The notes under the pieces were generated by a model, which did not search any database, had not been told where the DNA came from, and saw only the letters and a list, made by a program, of their open reading frames with translations. DNA of 58,015 nt, taken from Steroidobacteraceae bacterium (GTDB lineage: Bacteria; Pseudomonadota; Gammaproteobacteria; Steroidobacterales; Steroidobacteraceae). Every line of letters begins with the position of its first letter. Positions within the stretch are counted from its first letter, which is position 1. This document shows positions 17,562-27,800 of this stretch, piece by piece. The position numbers and the translations under genes are program-made. The stretch is taken from NCBI GenBank assembly GCA_025458905.1, contig JALORN010000008.1, positions 1 through 58,015 on the forward strand, written 5' to 3'.

Positions 17562-17866
17562 TGCTGGCGTTCGCGCTCATGGTGTCCGCGGCTGTCGAAC
17601 TCGCGGTGCTCGGCGCGCTGGCGACGACCGTGCTGGCGCGCGGCGCCGAGGCCGCGCAGATGCGGCTTGGCGGCGCGCGGCTCGGGCGCACGCAGCGACG
17701 CGCATCCGACCCGGCGCTGCAGGGGCGGCTGCGGCAGCTGCAGGGCTGGCAGGCCAGTCGCCTCGGGCTCGACTATGCCGACCAGCGCGCCCGGCCGCGA
17801 CGGCGCGCCGCGGCGCAGGTTGGTGGCGCGGCCGCGGCACGCGGCGAGGGCAGCCGCGATGCCTGA
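17561..17866 (+). CDS. Small membrane-anchored hypothetical protein
   Basis: A 101-residue protein that I do not recognise. Residues 2-27 form one hydrophobic segment (LAFALMVSAAVELAVLGALA and on). The rest is basic and Arg/Ala-rich, likely cytoplasmic. The reality of the gene rests on its TGATG coupling with the patatin upstream and its 8-nt overlap with the GMC gene downstream. Confidence 0.55.
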   Translation: MLAFALMVSAAVELAVLGALATTVLARGAEAAQMRLGGARLGRTQRRASDPALQGRLRQLQGWQASRLGLDYADQRARPRRRAAAQVGGAAAARGEGSRDA

Positions 17867-19502
17867 GTCGCGCGACGCCTTCGACTACGTGATCGTCGGC
17901 GGTGGCTCCGCCGGCTGCGTGCTCGCGAACCGGCTCTCCGCCGACCCGGCGATACGGGTGCTGCTGCTCGAGGCGGGGCCGCGCGACCGGAGCCTGCTGA
18001 TCCAGATGCCGGCCGGCATCGCGCGGCTGGTCGACCATCCGGTGTTCGACTGGCGCTACTACACCGAGCCCGAGCCGTCGCTCGAGGGTCGCCGCCTGTA
18101 CTGGCCGCGTGGCCGCGTGCTCGGTGGGTCGAGCTCCATCAACGCGATGTGCTACACGCGCGGCCAGCCGGAGGACTACGACGAGTGGGCAGCGCGCGGC
18201 AATCCCGGCTGGGACTACGCGTCGGTGCTGCCGTACTTCCGTCGCGCCGAGGGCTCGCACCGCGGCGAGGGGCCGTACCACGGCGCCACCGGGCCGCTCA
18301 GCGTCAGCGCGCCTCGCCAGCGGCATCCCCTGAGCGCCGCGTTCGTCACCGCCGCGGTCGAGCGCGGGCACCGCCTCAGCGACGACTTCAACGGCGCGCG
18401 CCAGGAGGGCGTCGGGTTCTACGACGTGACCCAGCGGGATGGGCGTCGCTGCTCGGCCGCCGCTGCATATCTTCGGCCGGTCCGTTCGCGTCCCAACCTC
18501 GTCGTGCGTACGATGCATCGTGCGCTGCGCGTGACGTTCGCGGGAATGCGGGCCACCGGGGTCGAGTACCTGCGCCGCGGTCGGCGCCGGACCGTGCTCG
18601 CGGCCCGTGAGGTGCTGGTCTGCGCCGGCGCCATCGGCTCTCCGCAGCTGCTGATGCTCTCGGGCGTCGGCGACGCGCGCCAGTCTCGTGCGCTGGGCAT
18701 CCCCGTGGTCGCCAACCTGCCCGGGGTCGGCGCGAACCTGCAGGACCATCTCGACGTCTGTTCGCTGTGGAAGAGCCGGCGCAGCGACACGTATGACTTC
18801 GGCCTGCTGGGCGAGGCCGCAGTCGCCCTGCGCTGGCTACTGACGCGCGCCGGACCCGGTGCGTCGAACGTCGCCGAGTCGGGCGGCTTCCTGCGCAGCC
18901 CGCTGGCGCAGGACGCCCGACCCGACCTGCAATTTCACTTCGTTCCCGCGCAGCTCGACGATCATGGTCGCAACCGTCTCCCTGGCCACGGCTTCACCGT
19001 GCATGCCTGCGGGCTGCGACCGCGCAGCCGCGGCTCGATCCGGCTCGCGAGCGCCGACCCGACGGTCCCACCCAGGATCGCGCCGCGCTACCTGAGCGAG
19101 CCCGAGGACCTGGACCTGCTGGTCGAGGCCGTGCACCTGTCGCGCGACATCGTCGGTGCCGGGGCCTTCGACGACTGGCGCGGCGAGGAACTCTTCCCGG
19201 GTCCTGGGCACGAGAGCCGGCGTGCGCTGATCGAGTTCATTCGCCGCAAGGCCGAGAGCATCTACCACCCGGTCGGCACCTGCCGCATGGGACCGGCACG
19301 GGAGCCGGATTCGGTGGTCGATGCCTGCCTTCGGGTGCACGGCCTCGAGGCACTGCGCATCGTCGACGCGTCGGTGATGCCGCAACTGGTCAGCGGCAAC
19401 ACCAACGCGCCGACGATCATGATCGCCGAGCGGGCCGCTGAGCTCATGTTGCAGGAGGGTTCGCCGACCGCGGCGTCCGGGCCGCCGGATCAGCGGGCGT
19501 GA
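17859..19502 (+). CDS. GMC family FAD-dependent alcohol oxidoreductase
   Basis: A 547-residue glucose-methanol-choline oxidoreductase. The FAD motif GGGSAGCVLANRL is at 14-26, the GMC signature GGSSSINAMCYTRG follows, and the C-terminus has the catalytic histidine in YHPVGTCRMG and the asparagine in GNTNAPTIMIAE. Close relatives include choline dehydrogenase and the AlkJ alcohol dehydrogenase. Given the wax ester and patatin genes beside it, oxidation of a medium- or long-chain alcohol is plausible but unproven. The ATG at 17859 overlaps the previous gene by 8 nt. The 3' end overlaps the convergent receiver gene by 13 nt. Confidence 0.9.
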   Translation: MPESRDAFDYVIVGGGSAGCVLANRLSADPAIRVLLLEAGPRDRSLLIQMPAGIARLVDHPVFDWRYYTEPEPSLEGRRLYWPRGRVLGGSSSINAMCYTRGQPEDYDEWAARGNPGWDYASVLPYFRRAEGSHRGEGPYHGATGPLSVSAPRQRHPLSAAFVTAAVERGHRLSDDFNGARQEGVGFYDVTQRDGRRCSAAAAYLRPVRSRPNLVVRTMHRALRVTFAGMRATGVEYLRRGRRRTVLAAREVLVCAGAIGSPQLLMLSGVGDARQSRALGIPVVANLPGVGANLQDHLDVCSLWKSRRSDTYDFGLLGEAAVALRWLLTRAGPGASNVAESGGFLRSPLAQDARPDLQFHFVPAQLDDHGRNRLPGHGFTVHACGLRPRSRGSIRLASADPTVPPRIAPRYLSEPEDLDLLVEAVHLSRDIVGAGAFDDWRGEELFPGPGHESRRALIEFIRRKAESIYHPVGTCRMGPAREPDSVVDACLRVHGLEALRIVDASVMPQLVSGNTNAPTIMIAERAAELMLQEGSPTAASGPPDQRA

Positions 19503-19921
19503 TCCGCAGCGGCCCGCGCCGGGCGCCCGCGCTGCAGGCTGCAGAACAACTCGACGGCCCGCACCAGTTCCTCAGGGCACACGGTCTTTGGCATCGGCCA
19601 CAGGGGCGCGCCGGGGAGCCAGGGCAGGGCGGCATCGCTCAGGACGCCGCTGAGCACGATCGTCGGGCGCGGCCCGCCGAGGGCGCGGCAGATCGCCTCG
19701 GCAGTGTCGCAACCGTCCATCTCGCCGGCCAGCGCGAAGTCGACGATGAGCACGTCCGGACGCAGCCCCTCGTCGACGATGCGACGCAGGGCGGCCTCTC
19801 CATCCGGGGCGTTGTCCACCTCGAAGCCGGCTCGGCGCAGCAGCAGCGCGACGCTGCCTGCGACCGCCGCATCGTCCTCCACGTGCAGCACGTGGCCCCT
19901 CGTCGGATCGACCTCCGCCAT
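19490..19921 (-). CDS. Stand-alone response-regulator receiver
   Basis: A 143-residue single receiver domain. The acidic pocket is ED-D (residues 15-17), the phospho-acceptor is Asp61 in IVDFALAG, and the conserved lysine is in MPK. There is no output domain, so it would act by protein contact or as a phosphate sink. The start ATG at 19921 is chosen over an upstream codon. It is the last gene of a minus-strand run with DUF2238, macro domain and K+-channel genes. Confidence 0.88.
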   Translation of the reverse strand: MAEVDPTRGHVLHVEDDAAVAGSVALLLRRAGFEVDNAPDGEAALRRIVDEGLRPDVLIVDFALAGEMDGCDTAEAICRALGGPRPTIVLSGVLSDAALPWLPGAPLWPMPKTVCPEELVRAVELFCSLQRGRPARAAADHAR

Positions 19922-19955
19922 TGGCGTGCTCCATGTCGACCTTGGCGGTCCGAGC

Positions 19956-20642
19956 CTAGCCGGACCCAGGCCAGCGCGCATCGGTACCTGTCGCTACGGG
20001 CGCGGCGGCCCGCAGCAGCAGCAAGCCGAGGCCTGCACCAGTGGCAGCGAGCGCCATGTCCTTCTGGGCGTCCCAGACGTCGCCCTGCGTCCCGAGATAG
20101 GCTTCGCCCAGGTCTCCGCCGAACAGCAGCGCCGCGCCCCACTCGACGAGCTCGTAGACCACCGAATGCGAGCAGAGGAAGCACCAGGGCAGCAGGCTAC
20201 GCCAGATCCCGCGTGGCGCCGCGGCGCGGGCGATCAGTTCGTCTGCCGCCGGCACCACCAGCAGTCCGTAGGCGAAATGCACCATCCGGTCATAGTCGTT
20301 GCGCGCGAGGCCCGCGGCGCTGCCGTCGAGCGGGCCACCCGTCAGGGCCTGCCAAAACGCGTCGTACGGAACCTCGGAGTAGGTGTAGTGCGCTCCGATC
20401 GCGTGCAGCGAGAAGAACGCGAAGAGCCCGATCCATGCGAGGTCCGAGAACGGTGCCGTGCGCCACTTGTGGACCAGCCAGGGCAGGGCGCCGAGCACCA
20501 GCAGGTTCTCGAGCAGCCAGTCCTCGCGATAGCGCGGCGCGATCGCGAGCGTGAGCCAGAGCAGGGCGTAGGCACCGAGCAGGACCGGGCCGAGCCGACG
20601 AGCACGCGTAGCGGCCGCGCCCTGGCCCGGTGAACCGGTCAT
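19956..20642 (-). CDS. DUF2238 (YjdF-like) inner-membrane protein
   Basis: A 228-residue protein with about six hydrophobic helices. The family pattern is clear: IAPRYREDWLLEN near the start, HFAYGLLVVPAADE in the middle, and GTQGDVWDAQKDMALAATGA near the end. These fit DUF2238/YjdF, an inner-membrane family of unknown function. It begins 9 nt after the macro-domain gene and 34 nt before the receiver gene. Confidence 0.88.
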   Translation of the reverse strand: MTGSPGQGAAATRARRLGPVLLGAYALLWLTLAIAPRYREDWLLENLLVLGALPWLVHKWRTAPFSDLAWIGLFAFFSLHAIGAHYTYSEVPYDAFWQALTGGPLDGSAAGLARNDYDRMVHFAYGLLVVPAADELIARAAAPRGIWRSLLPWCFLCSHSVVYELVEWGAALLFGGDLGEAYLGTQGDVWDAQKDMALAATGAGLGLLLLRAAAPVATGTDARWPGSG

Positions 20643-20651
20643 CGCCGAGGC

Positions 20652-21143
20652 TCACGCCGCTTCGTGAGCGGCGACTCCCGGGACGTACTTGGTGTAGACG
20701 TACACGGGCACGCCAAGCGCACCCAGGTGCTGGTCCACCAGCGGCCGGACGTCGTTCCAGTCCAGGCCGCCGACGCCAGTCGCGACGCGCGGCAGCGCCA
20801 GGCTCGCGAACTGCTCCTTCTCGGCCAGCTTGTGCAGCGCCTTCAGCGCATGGCTGACGTGCTTCAGCGACGCCCGTCCCGGCCGTCCGCCGTGATGGCC
20901 CTCCGCACCCTCCTGGGTGAACAGGCTGACGATGCGCTGCCCGCCTGCGCCCATCCACGCCCAGAGCTCGCCGGGCCTGGGGTGCGTGGTCTGGCAATAG
21001 TGCCGGAAGTCCTTGTAGAGCGCCGGCCAGCGCTCGCGCAGCGCATGCGCCAGCCCCTGCGCGAAGGGGTCGTTCGGCGCGACGCCGTGCACCAGCACGG
21101 CAGCCTTCGATTCCAGCAGGTCGCCCTGCATTTCCTTGATCAT
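20652..21143 (-). CDS. Macro domain protein
   Basis: A 163-residue protein that is a single macro domain. It begins MIKEMQGDLLESKAAVLVHG, then has ALPRVATGVGGLDW, the conserved loop that binds the diphosphate of ADP-ribose. Family members bind or hydrolyse ADP-ribose derivatives. The start ATG at 21143 follows AGGTGA. It is 13 nt after the ion-channel gene and 9 nt before DUF2238. Confidence 0.9.
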   Translation of the reverse strand: MIKEMQGDLLESKAAVLVHGVAPNDPFAQGLAHALRERWPALYKDFRHYCQTTHPRPGELWAWMGAGGQRIVSLFTQEGAEGHHGGRPGRASLKHVSHALKALHKLAEKEQFASLALPRVATGVGGLDWNDVRPLVDQHLGALGVPVYVYTKYVPGVAAHEAA

Positions 21144-21156
21144 GGGGTCACCTCAT

Positions 21157-21612
21157 TCACTCTTCTTGTTTCCAGAACCGTTGCATCTCGAGGAACGTGA
21201 ACGACGCGGACCAGGAGATCAGCAGGAAGCCCGTGATCGCCTCGGTGCCGGCCAGGAAGCGCATCGCGCCCGTCGGCACGAGGTCGCCGAAGCCCAGTGT
21301 CGTGTACACCGTCGCCGAGAAGTACACGCGGTCGAGCAGTCCCGTCGCGGTCGCGACGGTCGAGCCGAGCTCCCCCTGCAGCGCGAGCAGGTGGTAGGCG
21401 AAGCCGAACAACCAGATCTCGGTGACGTGCAGGGCGATCAGCGCGTACATCAGCAGCAGGATCCGCCGCCGGCGCACGTGGATGCGCATGTGCGCCAGCC
21501 GGCGAGTCAGGAGCGTGAATGCTTCGTAGTGAAGCAGCACGCACAACAGCACGAGGACGCCCGTCACGGACACGACCGCCAGCGCATGCGGTCCGAACGG
21601 GTCGTAGGGCAC
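21157..21612 (-). CDS. Two-pore-helix ion channel (K+ channel-like)
   Basis: A 151-residue membrane protein with hydrophobic segments near residues 10-32, 52-78 and 118-143. The pore loop between the last two carries the filter-like sequence TTLGFGDLVP. This is the Ion_trans_2 pore, with GFG where many K+ channels have GYG. There is no RCK or ligand domain. The start is a GTG at 21612 with a weak, distant GGAG. It is the first gene of the unit with macro, DUF2238 and receiver genes. Confidence 0.85.
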   Translation of the reverse strand: MPYDPFGPHALAVVSVTGVLVLLCVLLHYEAFTLLTRRLAHMRIHVRRRRILLLMYALIALHVTEIWLFGFAYHLLALQGELGSTVATATGLLDRVYFSATVYTTLGFGDLVPTGAMRFLAGTEAITGFLLISWSASFTFLEMQRFWKQEE

Positions 21613-21745
21613 GGTGTTGGGTCACTCCACGGACGCTCCTCCCACAGTCTCGGCGGGCCGCAGCGGTGACGCCATCCGCAGAAATGGCCGGCGAGCTGCG
21701 GAAAGTGCCTATGCGACGACGGTCGCGCCCGCAGGCATCGCCGGC

Positions 21746-23002
21746 TCAGGCGATGCGGGTCGCCGCGACCCCCAGCCACAGCGCGACGATCATCGCCACG
21801 AGGCTCGGAGCGAGGCGCAGGAAATACTCGCGGCCGCCGGTGCCGGCCGACACGAGCTTGGTGACCGAATTGGCGGTGACGGCCAGTGCCACGGCGACGA
21901 CCGCGTCTGCGGGGGCGAGCGCACCGCGCGCGTCGAGCGCCGTGACGGACGCGGCGGCGGAATGCGTGTCGAGGAAGCCGCCGAGGATCGCGCCGCCCAG
22001 GACGCCGCTGGCGCCGAAGGCGCGGCCGAGCAGCGCGATCCCGATCATCATCCCCGCGAGCACTGCAGCGAACAGCAGCGCATGGCGCGGATCGAAGGCA
22101 CGACCCGCCGGCGGGTGCGCGCTCGCCGTGGCCAGGTGGCGGCGGCTGAGGAGCAGCCCGGCGAGTACCGCGACCAGGCCCATCGCGGCGAGCGGCGTGG
22201 CCATCCGGCCGAGGGCCGCTGGCCGCGTCGCGCCCAGCACCAGCGCCAGCTGCAGCACGGTACCGACGGAAGACAGCGCCGCGCCCGCCAGCGCGCCGTG
22301 TAGCAGCGCAGGGTCGTCGCGGCTGCGGCGACCCATGGCCGCGATGGTCGCGACGCTGGAGACGAAGCCGCCGAACAGCCCGGCGACCGGCAGGCCCCAG
22401 CCCGGGCCGAGCAGCCGCAGCGCGACGTAGCCGGCCGCGTTCACCAGCATCACGATCACCGTGAGCCGCCACACCAGGTGCGGGTTGATCGCGCCCAGCG
22501 GGTCGACGGGGCGGTCGGGCAGCAACGGGAGGACGATCAGTGCGGCGCCCGCGAGCAGGATGGCGTCGTAGACCTCGCGGTCGCTGAGCCAGGCGCGTGC
22601 GAAGGCGTGCAGTCGAGTGCGCGCGGCGAGCAGCAGTGCGACCAGCGCGCCGAGCCCGGCGGCGAGTGCCGCATCCTGGGTCGCGAGCACGCCCATGCCG
22701 AAGGTGGCGAGCATCGCGACCTCGGTCGTGAGGCCCGGGTCGCCGGAACGGCTGCGCCAGTACGAGAGCGCGGTCAGCGCGACCACGCCGGCCGCCAGGA
22801 CGGCGGCGATCCAGGGGACGGCGGTGCTGCCGGCGATCGCCCCGAGCAGCGCGACGATCACGAAGGTGCGCACGCCGGCCGCGGCCCGGTCCTGGCCGTC
22901 GCCCTTGCGGCGTTCGCGCTCGACCCCGATCAGCAGGCCCGCGCCGAAGGCGACGACGAAGGCCGGCACCGCGGACGGCAGCGACTCGAGCCAGCCCGGC
23001 AC
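21746..23002 (-). CDS. MgtC/SapB family membrane protein with DUF4010
   Basis: A 418-residue integral membrane protein. The N-terminal third is the MgtC/SapB domain with GLLIGVERERR. The rest is DUF4010, a multi-helix domain containing GLFGGFVSSVATIAAM and GFLDTHSAAAS. The family is linked to Mg2+ homeostasis, but the function of the DUF4010 form is not settled. The start is the GTG at 23002. It lies 13 nt after the ArsR-type regulator gene and may be co-transcribed with it. Confidence 0.88.
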   Translation of the reverse strand: MPGWLESLPSAVPAFVVAFGAGLLIGVERERRKGDGQDRAAAGVRTFVIVALLGAIAGSTAVPWIAAVLAAGVVALTALSYWRSRSGDPGLTTEVAMLATFGMGVLATQDAALAAGLGALVALLLAARTRLHAFARAWLSDREVYDAILLAGAALIVLPLLPDRPVDPLGAINPHLVWRLTVIVMLVNAAGYVALRLLGPGWGLPVAGLFGGFVSSVATIAAMGRRSRDDPALLHGALAGAALSSVGTVLQLALVLGATRPAALGRMATPLAAMGLVAVLAGLLLSRRHLATASAHPPAGRAFDPRHALLFAAVLAGMMIGIALLGRAFGASGVLGGAILGGFLDTHSAAASVTALDARGALAPADAVVAVALAVTANSVTKLVSAGTGGREYFLRLAPSLVAMIVALWLGVAATRIA

Positions 23003-23015
23003 GATGATTTCGCGC

Positions 23016-23402
23016 TCAGCGCCGCCCGGGCGCTTCGCGGCCCGGCGCGTCGCCGCAATAGATGCCGTGCAGCACCTCGACTACCCGGGCGGCCGGGCCA
23101 GGCTGGAGGGAGTAGTAGATCGCCTGGGCGACGCGACGCGTGGCGACGATCCCCTGCTCGCGCAGTATCGCCAGGTGCTGCGAGGTCGCCGACTGGCCGA
23201 GGGGCAGGCGCGCGATCAGCTCGCCGACGGCCAGTTCGCCGTCGGCGAGGTGGCAGAGGATCAGCAGGCGCTGCGGGTTCGCGAGAGCCTTCAGCAGCGC
23301 TGCCGCGCTCTCGGCGTGCGGCCGCATCGACTGCGCGCGCGAGCGGGACGCGGCGCTGCCGCGCGTCCTCCCGTTGCGGTTCGGGGTGCTGGTCGACGTC
23401 AT
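23016..23402 (-). CDS. ArsR-family repressor of the SqrR/BigR type
   Basis: A 128-residue winged-helix regulator. The HTH is SATSQHLAILREQGIVATRR. It has exactly two cysteines, Cys50 (LLILCHL) and Cys116 (HGIYCGD), 66 residues apart. That is the spacing of the two sensing cysteines I recall from SqrR and BigR, which form a di- or tetrasulfide link when persulfide is present. The arsenic- or zinc-site CxC motifs are absent. The start ATG at 23402 is used; an ATG at 23324 is the alternative. It is divergent from DUF2892 and RND genes, which it probably represses through the AT-rich spacer. Confidence 0.88.
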   Translation of the reverse strand: MTSTSTPNRNGRTRGSAASRSRAQSMRPHAESAAALLKALANPQRLLILCHLADGELAVGELIARLPLGQSATSQHLAILREQGIVATRRVAQAIYYSLQPGPAARVVEVLHGIYCGDAPGREAPGRR

Positions 23403-23443
23403 GGCAAGCCTGGTCGTGCCGCGCGTCAGCGGCGATGGGCTGC

Positions 23444-23486
23444 AGTATATTCCACTACTTTCTAAATTAGCGAATTCTAATATACT
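23444..23486. promoter_or_regulatory. AT-rich divergent promoter/operator with nested inverted repeats
   Basis: In a 70% GC setting this spacer is strikingly AT-rich. AGTATATT (23444-23451) and AATATACT (23479-23486) form a perfect outer inverted repeat. Inside, ATTAG (23466-23470) and CTAAT (23477-23481) flank CGAATT as a second dyad. BigR/SqrR-type regulators bind AT-rich palindromes of this general kind, so this is the likely operator for both directions. Confidence 0.7.
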
Positions 23487-23518
23487 ACCTGCGAGCGGAC
23501 CAGCCGAGGATCCCTGCC

Positions 23519-23722
23519 ATGAACATCGACCGCTTCGTCTTCGCCTTCGCCGGCGCAATGGTGCTCGCGAGCGTGCTGCTCGCCTGGGCGGTGTCGCCGG
23601 GGTGGCTGCTGCTCGGCGGCTTCGTCGGGCTGAACCTCCTGCAGGCGGCGTTCACGGGGTTCTGCCCGCTGGCGGTCATCCTGCGCCGGCTCGGCATGCC
23701 GGCCGGCTGCGCCTTCCGGTGA
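23519..23722 (+). CDS. DUF2892 (YgaP-type) small membrane protein
   Basis: A 67-residue protein with two hydrophobic helices. The motif [15 protein letters not shown], with one cysteine, is typical of the DUF2892 tail of the rhodanese YgaP and its free-standing homologues. These are often found with BigR/YgaV-type repressors and reactive-sulfur genes. The ATG at 23519 follows GAGGA. Its end overlaps the adaptor gene (GTGA). Confidence 0.92.
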   Translation: MNIDRFVFAFAGAMVLASVLLAWAVSPGWLLLGGFVGLNLLQAAFTGFCPLAVILRRLGMPAGCAFR

Positions 23723-24837
23723 GTCGCGTCGTGGCGGGGGACGGCGTCCGGCGGCGCGATGTCAGCGGCCGTCCCCGGGTGGGCGCCGCCGCAGCCCTCG
23801 CCGGCACGTTGCTGCTCGCCGCCTGCGGACGGGATGCAGCGCCGGCGCCAGCGCCGGCGGGCGGCGCGCCACCGTTCGCGGTGGTGGAGGTCAAGCCCGA
23901 GACGATGCCCATCGAGCGGCGTCTCGATGGCACGATCGAGGCCGTCAACCAGGGCACCGTGTCGGCGCAGACGTCGGGTCGCGTGGTCGCGATCGAGTTC
24001 GACGTCAACGACTTCGTGCCTGCCGGCGCGGTGATCCTGCGCCTGCGTTCGACCGAGCAGCGCGCCGGACTGACGCAGGCGCAGGCGGCCCTGACCGAGG
24101 CCACGGCCCGGGACGCCGAGGCACAGGCGCGCTACCGGCGCATCGCGGAAATGCACGAGCGCAAGGTCGTGCCGCGGGCGATGCTCGACGAGGCGACCGC
24201 GAATCGCGACGCGGCGGTGGCTCGCCTGCAGGCGGCGCGCGCCGCGCTGTCGCGCGCCCGCGAGGGGCTGGACTACACCGAGGTGCGCGCGCCCTATGCA
24301 GGCATCGTGACCCAGCGCCACGTCCAGGTGGGCGAGACCGTGTCACCGGGCGCCCCGTTGGTCAGCGGCCTGTCGCTGCAGTACCTGCGCGTGGCGGTGG
24401 ACATCCCGCAGCGCGTGGTCGAGCAGGTGCGCCGGATCGGCCAGGCCGCAGTCTACGTCGGCGAACGTCGCGTGCCGGCCGCGAAGCTGACGATCTTCCC
24501 GGTCGCGACGCCACAGTCGAACACCTTCCGCGCGCGCGTCGACCTGCCCGAGAACGCTACGGACCTCTATCCCGGCATGTTCGTCAAGGTCGGCTTCGTC
24601 GTCGGCGAGGCGCAGCGGCTGATGGTGCCCGCGGGCGCCGTGGTCCGGCGCAGCGAGGTCACGGGCGTCTATGTCTGGACGCCGGCTGGTCGCGCGGTGC
24701 TGCGCCAGGTGCGCCTCGGCCACCTGATCGACGGACGGTATGAAGTCGCGGCGGGCCTCGCTGCCGGCGACCGAGTAGCGCTCGACCCGCTCGAGGCGAT
24801 GGCGCACCTCGCGGGCGCCACGGATCGTCGCTCGTGA
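23719..24837 (+). CDS. RND efflux periplasmic adaptor, lipoprotein
   Basis: A 372-residue membrane-fusion protein. The GTG start at 23719 overlaps the DUF2892 stop (GTGA) and gives a lipoprotein signal ending LLLAAC with Cys36. A barrel-sandwich (lipoyl) motif ([14 protein letters not shown]), a long coiled-coil hairpin (about 100-180), a second lipoyl half ([20 protein letters not shown]) and beta-barrel regions follow. It would link the inner-membrane pump to an outer-membrane channel. No outer-membrane factor gene is present here. Its stop overlaps the pump start. Confidence 0.92.
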   Translation: MSRVVAGDGVRRRDVSGRPRVGAAAALAGTLLLAACGRDAAPAPAPAGGAPPFAVVEVKPETMPIERRLDGTIEAVNQGTVSAQTSGRVVAIEFDVNDFVPAGAVILRLRSTEQRAGLTQAQAALTEATARDAEAQARYRRIAEMHERKVVPRAMLDEATANRDAAVARLQAARAALSRAREGLDYTEVRAPYAGIVTQRHVQVGETVSPGAPLVSGLSLQYLRVAVDIPQRVVEQVRRIGQAAVYVGERRVPAAKLTIFPVATPQSNTFRARVDLPENATDLYPGMFVKVGFVVGEAQRLMVPAGAVVRRSEVTGVYVWTPAGRAVLRQVRLGHLIDGRYEVAAGLAAGDRVALDPLEAMAHLAGATDRRS

Positions 24838-27800
24838 GCTCCGGCGCCAGCGCCCCCAATTCCTCGACCGGCATCTCGGGCCGGCTGGCCGCGCTATTCC
24901 TGCGCAACCCGCTGACGCCACTGGTCGCGATCACGGCCCTGCTGCTCGGCATGTTCGCGGTGCTGGTCACGCCGCGCGAGGAAGAGCCGCAGATCGACGT
25001 GACCTTCGCCAACGTGTTCGTGCCGTTCCCGGGCGCCTCGTCCGAGCAGGTCGAGAGCCTGGTCGCCTCGCCGATGGAGCAGGTGCTGGGCGAGATCGCG
25101 GGCGTCGAGCACATCTACTCGACCTCGACGCCCGGGCTGGCCGTGCTGACCGTGCAGTTCGAGGTCGGCGAGCCGCGCACCGAGGCGATCGTCCGCCTTT
25201 ACAACGCGATCTACTCCAACCAGGACTGGCGGCCCGCGAACCTCGGCGTCGGCCAGCCGCTGGTGCGGCCCGGCGGCATCGACGACGTGCCGATCCTGGC
25301 GCTGACGTTGTGGAGCCGCGACCCGAACCGCGGGGCCTGGGAGCTCGGCCAGGTGGCGCGCTCGATCGAGACCGAGATCAAGCGGGTCCCGGGCACGCGC
25401 GACGTGTACACCATCGGCAGCCCGGCGAACCTGGTGCGCGTGCAGCTCGACGTGCAGCGTCTCGCGAACCACGAGCTCACCGTGGCCGAGGTCGCCGGCG
25501 CGCTGCAGGGCGCGAACCTCGTGCGCCAGGCTGGCACGCTGGTCGGCGGCGGCCGGGCGGTGCCGGTACAGGTCGGCGAGTTCCTGGGCGAGCGCGAGGA
25601 GGTCGCCGAGCTGATCGTCGGCGCCAGGGCCGGCAAGCCGGTCTACCTCGAGGACGTCGCCGAGGTCTCGGCCGCACCCGAGCTGCCCACGTCCTACGCC
25701 TGGTTCGGCACCGGCCGCGCCGCCTCCGCGCGGACTGCCGTCGATCGTGCACCTGCGGTGACGATCGCGGTCTCGAAGAAGCCCGGCGAGAACGCGATCG
25801 ACGTCACGCGGCAGGTGCTGGAGCGGATTCGGTTGCTCGAGGGCAGCTACCTGCCGGAGGGCGTCGAGGTCAGCGTCACCCGCAACTATGGCGTCACCGC
25901 CGACGACAAGGCGAAGAAGCTGATCCAGAAGCTGCTGTTCGCCACCGCCTCGGTGGTGCTGCTGGTGGTGCTGGCCATGGGCCGGCGCGAGGCGGTCGTG
26001 GTCGGCGCGGCGGTCGTGGTCACTCTGGCCGCCACGCTGTTCGCCTCCTGGGCCTGGGGCTTCACGATCAACCGCGTGTCGCTGTTCGCGCTGATCTTCT
26101 CGATCGGCATCCTGGTCGACGACGCGATCGTGATCGTCGAGAACATCCATCGCCGGATGGCGCTCGAGGACGCGCCGCTCGACGAGCTGATCCCGCGGGC
26201 CGTCGACGAGGTGGGCGGGCCGACGATCCTCGCGACCTTCACCGTGATCGCGGCGCTGCTGCCGATGGCCTTCGTCAGCGGGCTGATGGGCCCGTACATG
26301 AGCCCGATCCCGATCAACTCCAGCATGGGCATGCTGATCTCGCTGGCGGTGGCGCTGGTGTTCACGCCCTGGCTGTCACGCAAGCTACTCGGCGCCGCGC
26401 ACGGCCCAGCGGCGCCGCACGCGGCGCCCACCGGGCCGGGTCTCGCACCGCCGGTCGACCGCACGCAGGCGCTGTTCGACCGGATGGTGCGCCCGCTGCT
26501 GGCGGGCGACGACGGCCGCACGCGTCGCCACCGGCTCTATTGGGGCATCCTGGCCGCGATCGTCGCCGCGGTACTGCTCGCGGTGGTGCAGCTCGTGGTG
26601 CTGAAGATGCTGCCCTTCGACAACAAGTCGGAGTTCCAGGTGGTGCTCAACATGCCGGAAGGCACGCCGGTCGAGACCACCGCGCGCGTGCTCGACGAAC
26701 TCGCCGCCGTGGTGCGCGCGGTGCCGGAGGTGACCGACTTCCAGGCCTACGCCGGCACCTCGGCGCCGATCAACTTCAACGGCCTGGTGCGCCAGTACAA
26801 CCTGCGGCAGCGGCCCGAACTCGGCGACCTGCAGGTCAACCTGGTCGACAAGCACGAGCGCGACCGCCAGAGCCACGAGATCGCGCTCGCGGTGCGACCG
26901 CAGCTCGCCGCGATCGGCCAGCGCCACGGTGCCGCGGTGCAGGTGGTCGAGGTGCCGCCCGGCCCGCCCGTGATGGCGCCCATCGTGGCCGAGGTCTACG
27001 GACCGTCCTACGCCGAGCAGCGCCGGGTCGCCGCCGGGCTGCGCCAGCTGTTCGAGGGGACGCCGGACATCGTCGATGCCGACGACAGCCTCGAGGCGCC
27101 GGCGCCGCGCGTCACCCTGGCGGTCGATCGCGCGAAGGCTGCAAGGCTCGGTGTCTCGCAGCAGCAGGTGAGCGAGGTGCTGGCCGCGGCACTCGGCGGG
27201 GTGGACGCCACCTACGTGCACGGCGGCCGCGAGCGCCAGCCGGTCGCGGTGCGGCTGCAGCTGCCGTCCGAGGACATGGCCGAGGCGACCGCACTGCTCG
27301 AGCTCGAGGTGCGCGGCGCCGGCGGGGCGATGGTGCCGCTGTCGGAGATCGTCGAGGCGCGCGAGTCGGCCTGGGACGGCGCGATCCACCACAAGGACCT
27401 GCTGCCGGTGGTCTACGTCACCGGGGACATGGCCGGGCGCCTCGACAGCCCGCTCTACGGCATGTTCCGGATCGTCGGCCGAGCCGGCGATCCGACTCCC
27501 GACGGACCCGGCTTGATGCAGCGCTTCATCTCGCCGCCGGCGAATCCGAACGAGGTCGCCGTGAAGTGGGATGGGGAGTGGCAGATCACCTACGAGACTT
27601 TCCGCGACATGGGGCTCGCCTACGCGGTCGGCCTGGTGCTGATCTACCTGCTGGTGGTCGCGCAGTTCGGCTCCTACGCCGTGCCGCTGATCATCATGGC
27701 GCCGATACCGCTCACCATCATAGGCGTGATGCCGGGGCACGCCCTGCTCGGCGCGCAGTTCACCGCGACCTCGATGATCGGCATGATCGCGCTCGCCGGC

